Assembly: GCA_002426275.1 (NCBI GenBank) | Contig: DIPB01000192.1 | Location: 10,141 to 15,955 of the forward strand | Source of the DNA: Firmicutes bacterium UBA5499 | GTDB lineage: Bacteria; Bacillota; DTU084 | DNA: 5,815 nucleotides | Direction: 5' to 3' | Shown here: piece after piece, positions 5,441 to 5,815 of the stretch | Position numbering within the stretch: position 1 is the stretch's first letter | How the letters are laid out: the number at the start of each line of letters is the position of its first letter | Translations under genes and position numbers: made by a program | Notes under the pieces: generated by a model | What the model saw: only the letters and a program-made list of their open reading frames with translations | What the model was told of the DNA's origin: nothing | The model's database searches: none

Positions 5441-5815
5441 AATATTCACCTCTTTTCCCAGTCAGCACAAGCTTGGCTAAGATTTTCTTGAGCAGCAGAA
5501 TCATTAACAGGCACAGCACTCCCAAAAGCACAATGGTACCGCCCGGCTTCAGCTTCAAATAATAGGAAATGAACAGGCCGCTGACAGTGAAGAAAACGGC
5601 GAAGCAAGACGCATAGATAACTGTTTGCTTATAGCTCTTCGCCAGCTGCATGGCGCAGGCAACCGGAACAACCATCAGCGAGGAGACGATGAGCGCCCCC
5701 ACAGTGCGCGCGGCGACAGATACAGTGACGGCGGTCAGGATGGTGAAGATGAAATTGATCGCCCCCACCGGAATGCCGGCCAGATGTGCGGCGCGTTCAT
5801 CCAAAGCGATATAGA
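5421..5815 (-). CDS. znuB: ABC-3 family metal transporter permease, ZnuB-like, N-terminal part outside the window
   Basis: This is the C-terminal 130 or so residues of an integral membrane permease of the ZnuB/MntB/TroC (ABC-3) family, which carries divalent metal across the cytoplasmic membrane with an ATPase and a substrate-binding lipoprotein. The frame is open to the right edge; codons TAT-ATC-GCT-TTG at the edge give YIAL, continuing into DERAAHLAGIPV, the cytoplasmic loop that in this family contacts the ATPase. The TTG at 5804 is therefore internal, not a start. Further family marks are VGALIVSSLMVVPVACA and KPGGTIVLL, with about four hydrophobic segments, and a basic tail (KRGEYYEGDRR). 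About half of the usual 260-290 residues are missing. The gene overlaps the regulator start by 20 bases. Zinc is the favoured substrate because of the neighbouring Fur-family and COG0523 genes, but manganese permeases of the same family look similar at this resolution. Confidence 0.9.
   Translation of the reverse strand, partial: YIALDERAAHLAGIPVGAINFIFTILTAVTVSVAARTVGALIVSSLMVVPVACAMQLAKSYKQTVIYASCFAVFFTVSGLFISYYLKLKPGGTIVLLGVLCLLMILLLKKILAKLVLTGKRGEYYEGDRR
5447..5453 (-). promoter_or_regulatory. Ribosome binding site of the Fur/Zur-like regulator gene
   Basis: AGAGGTG on the - strand lies six bases before the ATG at 5440 and within the 3' coding part of the ABC permease gene. It favours that ATG over the GTG at 5449, which is part of this site, and indicates translational coupling between the two genes. 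Confidence 0.7.

Overview
The window looks like a piece of chromosome from an anaerobic or facultatively anaerobic member of the Bacillota. The clues are a bifunctional AdhE, strong AGGAGG-type ribosome binding sites, and a compact metal operon combining an ABC transporter, a Fur-family regulator, a COG0523 GTPase, a COG0701 permease and a DUF1980 protein, a gene set I associate with Clostridia and Negativicutes. I cannot name the genus from sequence alone.

Region 1 (1-1699, + strand) is the last two thirds of adhE, cut by the left edge. It holds the end of the acetaldehyde dehydrogenase domain and the whole iron-dependent alcohol dehydrogenase domain. Region 2 (1700-1764) is a short convergent gap filled by an intrinsic terminator that serves adhE.

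Region 3 (1765-5815, - strand) is the tail of one tightly packed operon read from right to left: the 3' part of a ZnuB-like ABC permease gene, a Fur/Zur-type regulator, a COG0523 (CobW-like) GTPase with a His/Cys-rich metal-binding stretch, a large protein joining a second, degenerate COG0523 G domain to a COG0701 (DUF318/ArsP_1-type) permease, and a DUF1980/TIGR03943 (YcgQ-like) membrane protein. Neighbours overlap or lie 1, 4 and 29 bases apart, so they are probably co-transcribed. The operon's promoter and any Zur operator lie outside the window.

Taken together, the operon reads as a metal-limitation module, most likely for zinc. The ABC system would import the metal, the Fur-family protein would sense it, the COG0523 GTPase would act as a metal chaperone or insertase, and the permease with its DUF1980 partner would form a second membrane complex of unknown substrate. 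The most unusual element is the in-frame fusion of a COG0523 G domain to the permease. In that domain the nucleotide-binding P-loop is kept, but the CxCC metal motif and the NKxD guanine-specificity motif are lost. No mobile elements, RNA genes, CRISPR arrays or long gene-free stretches were seen.
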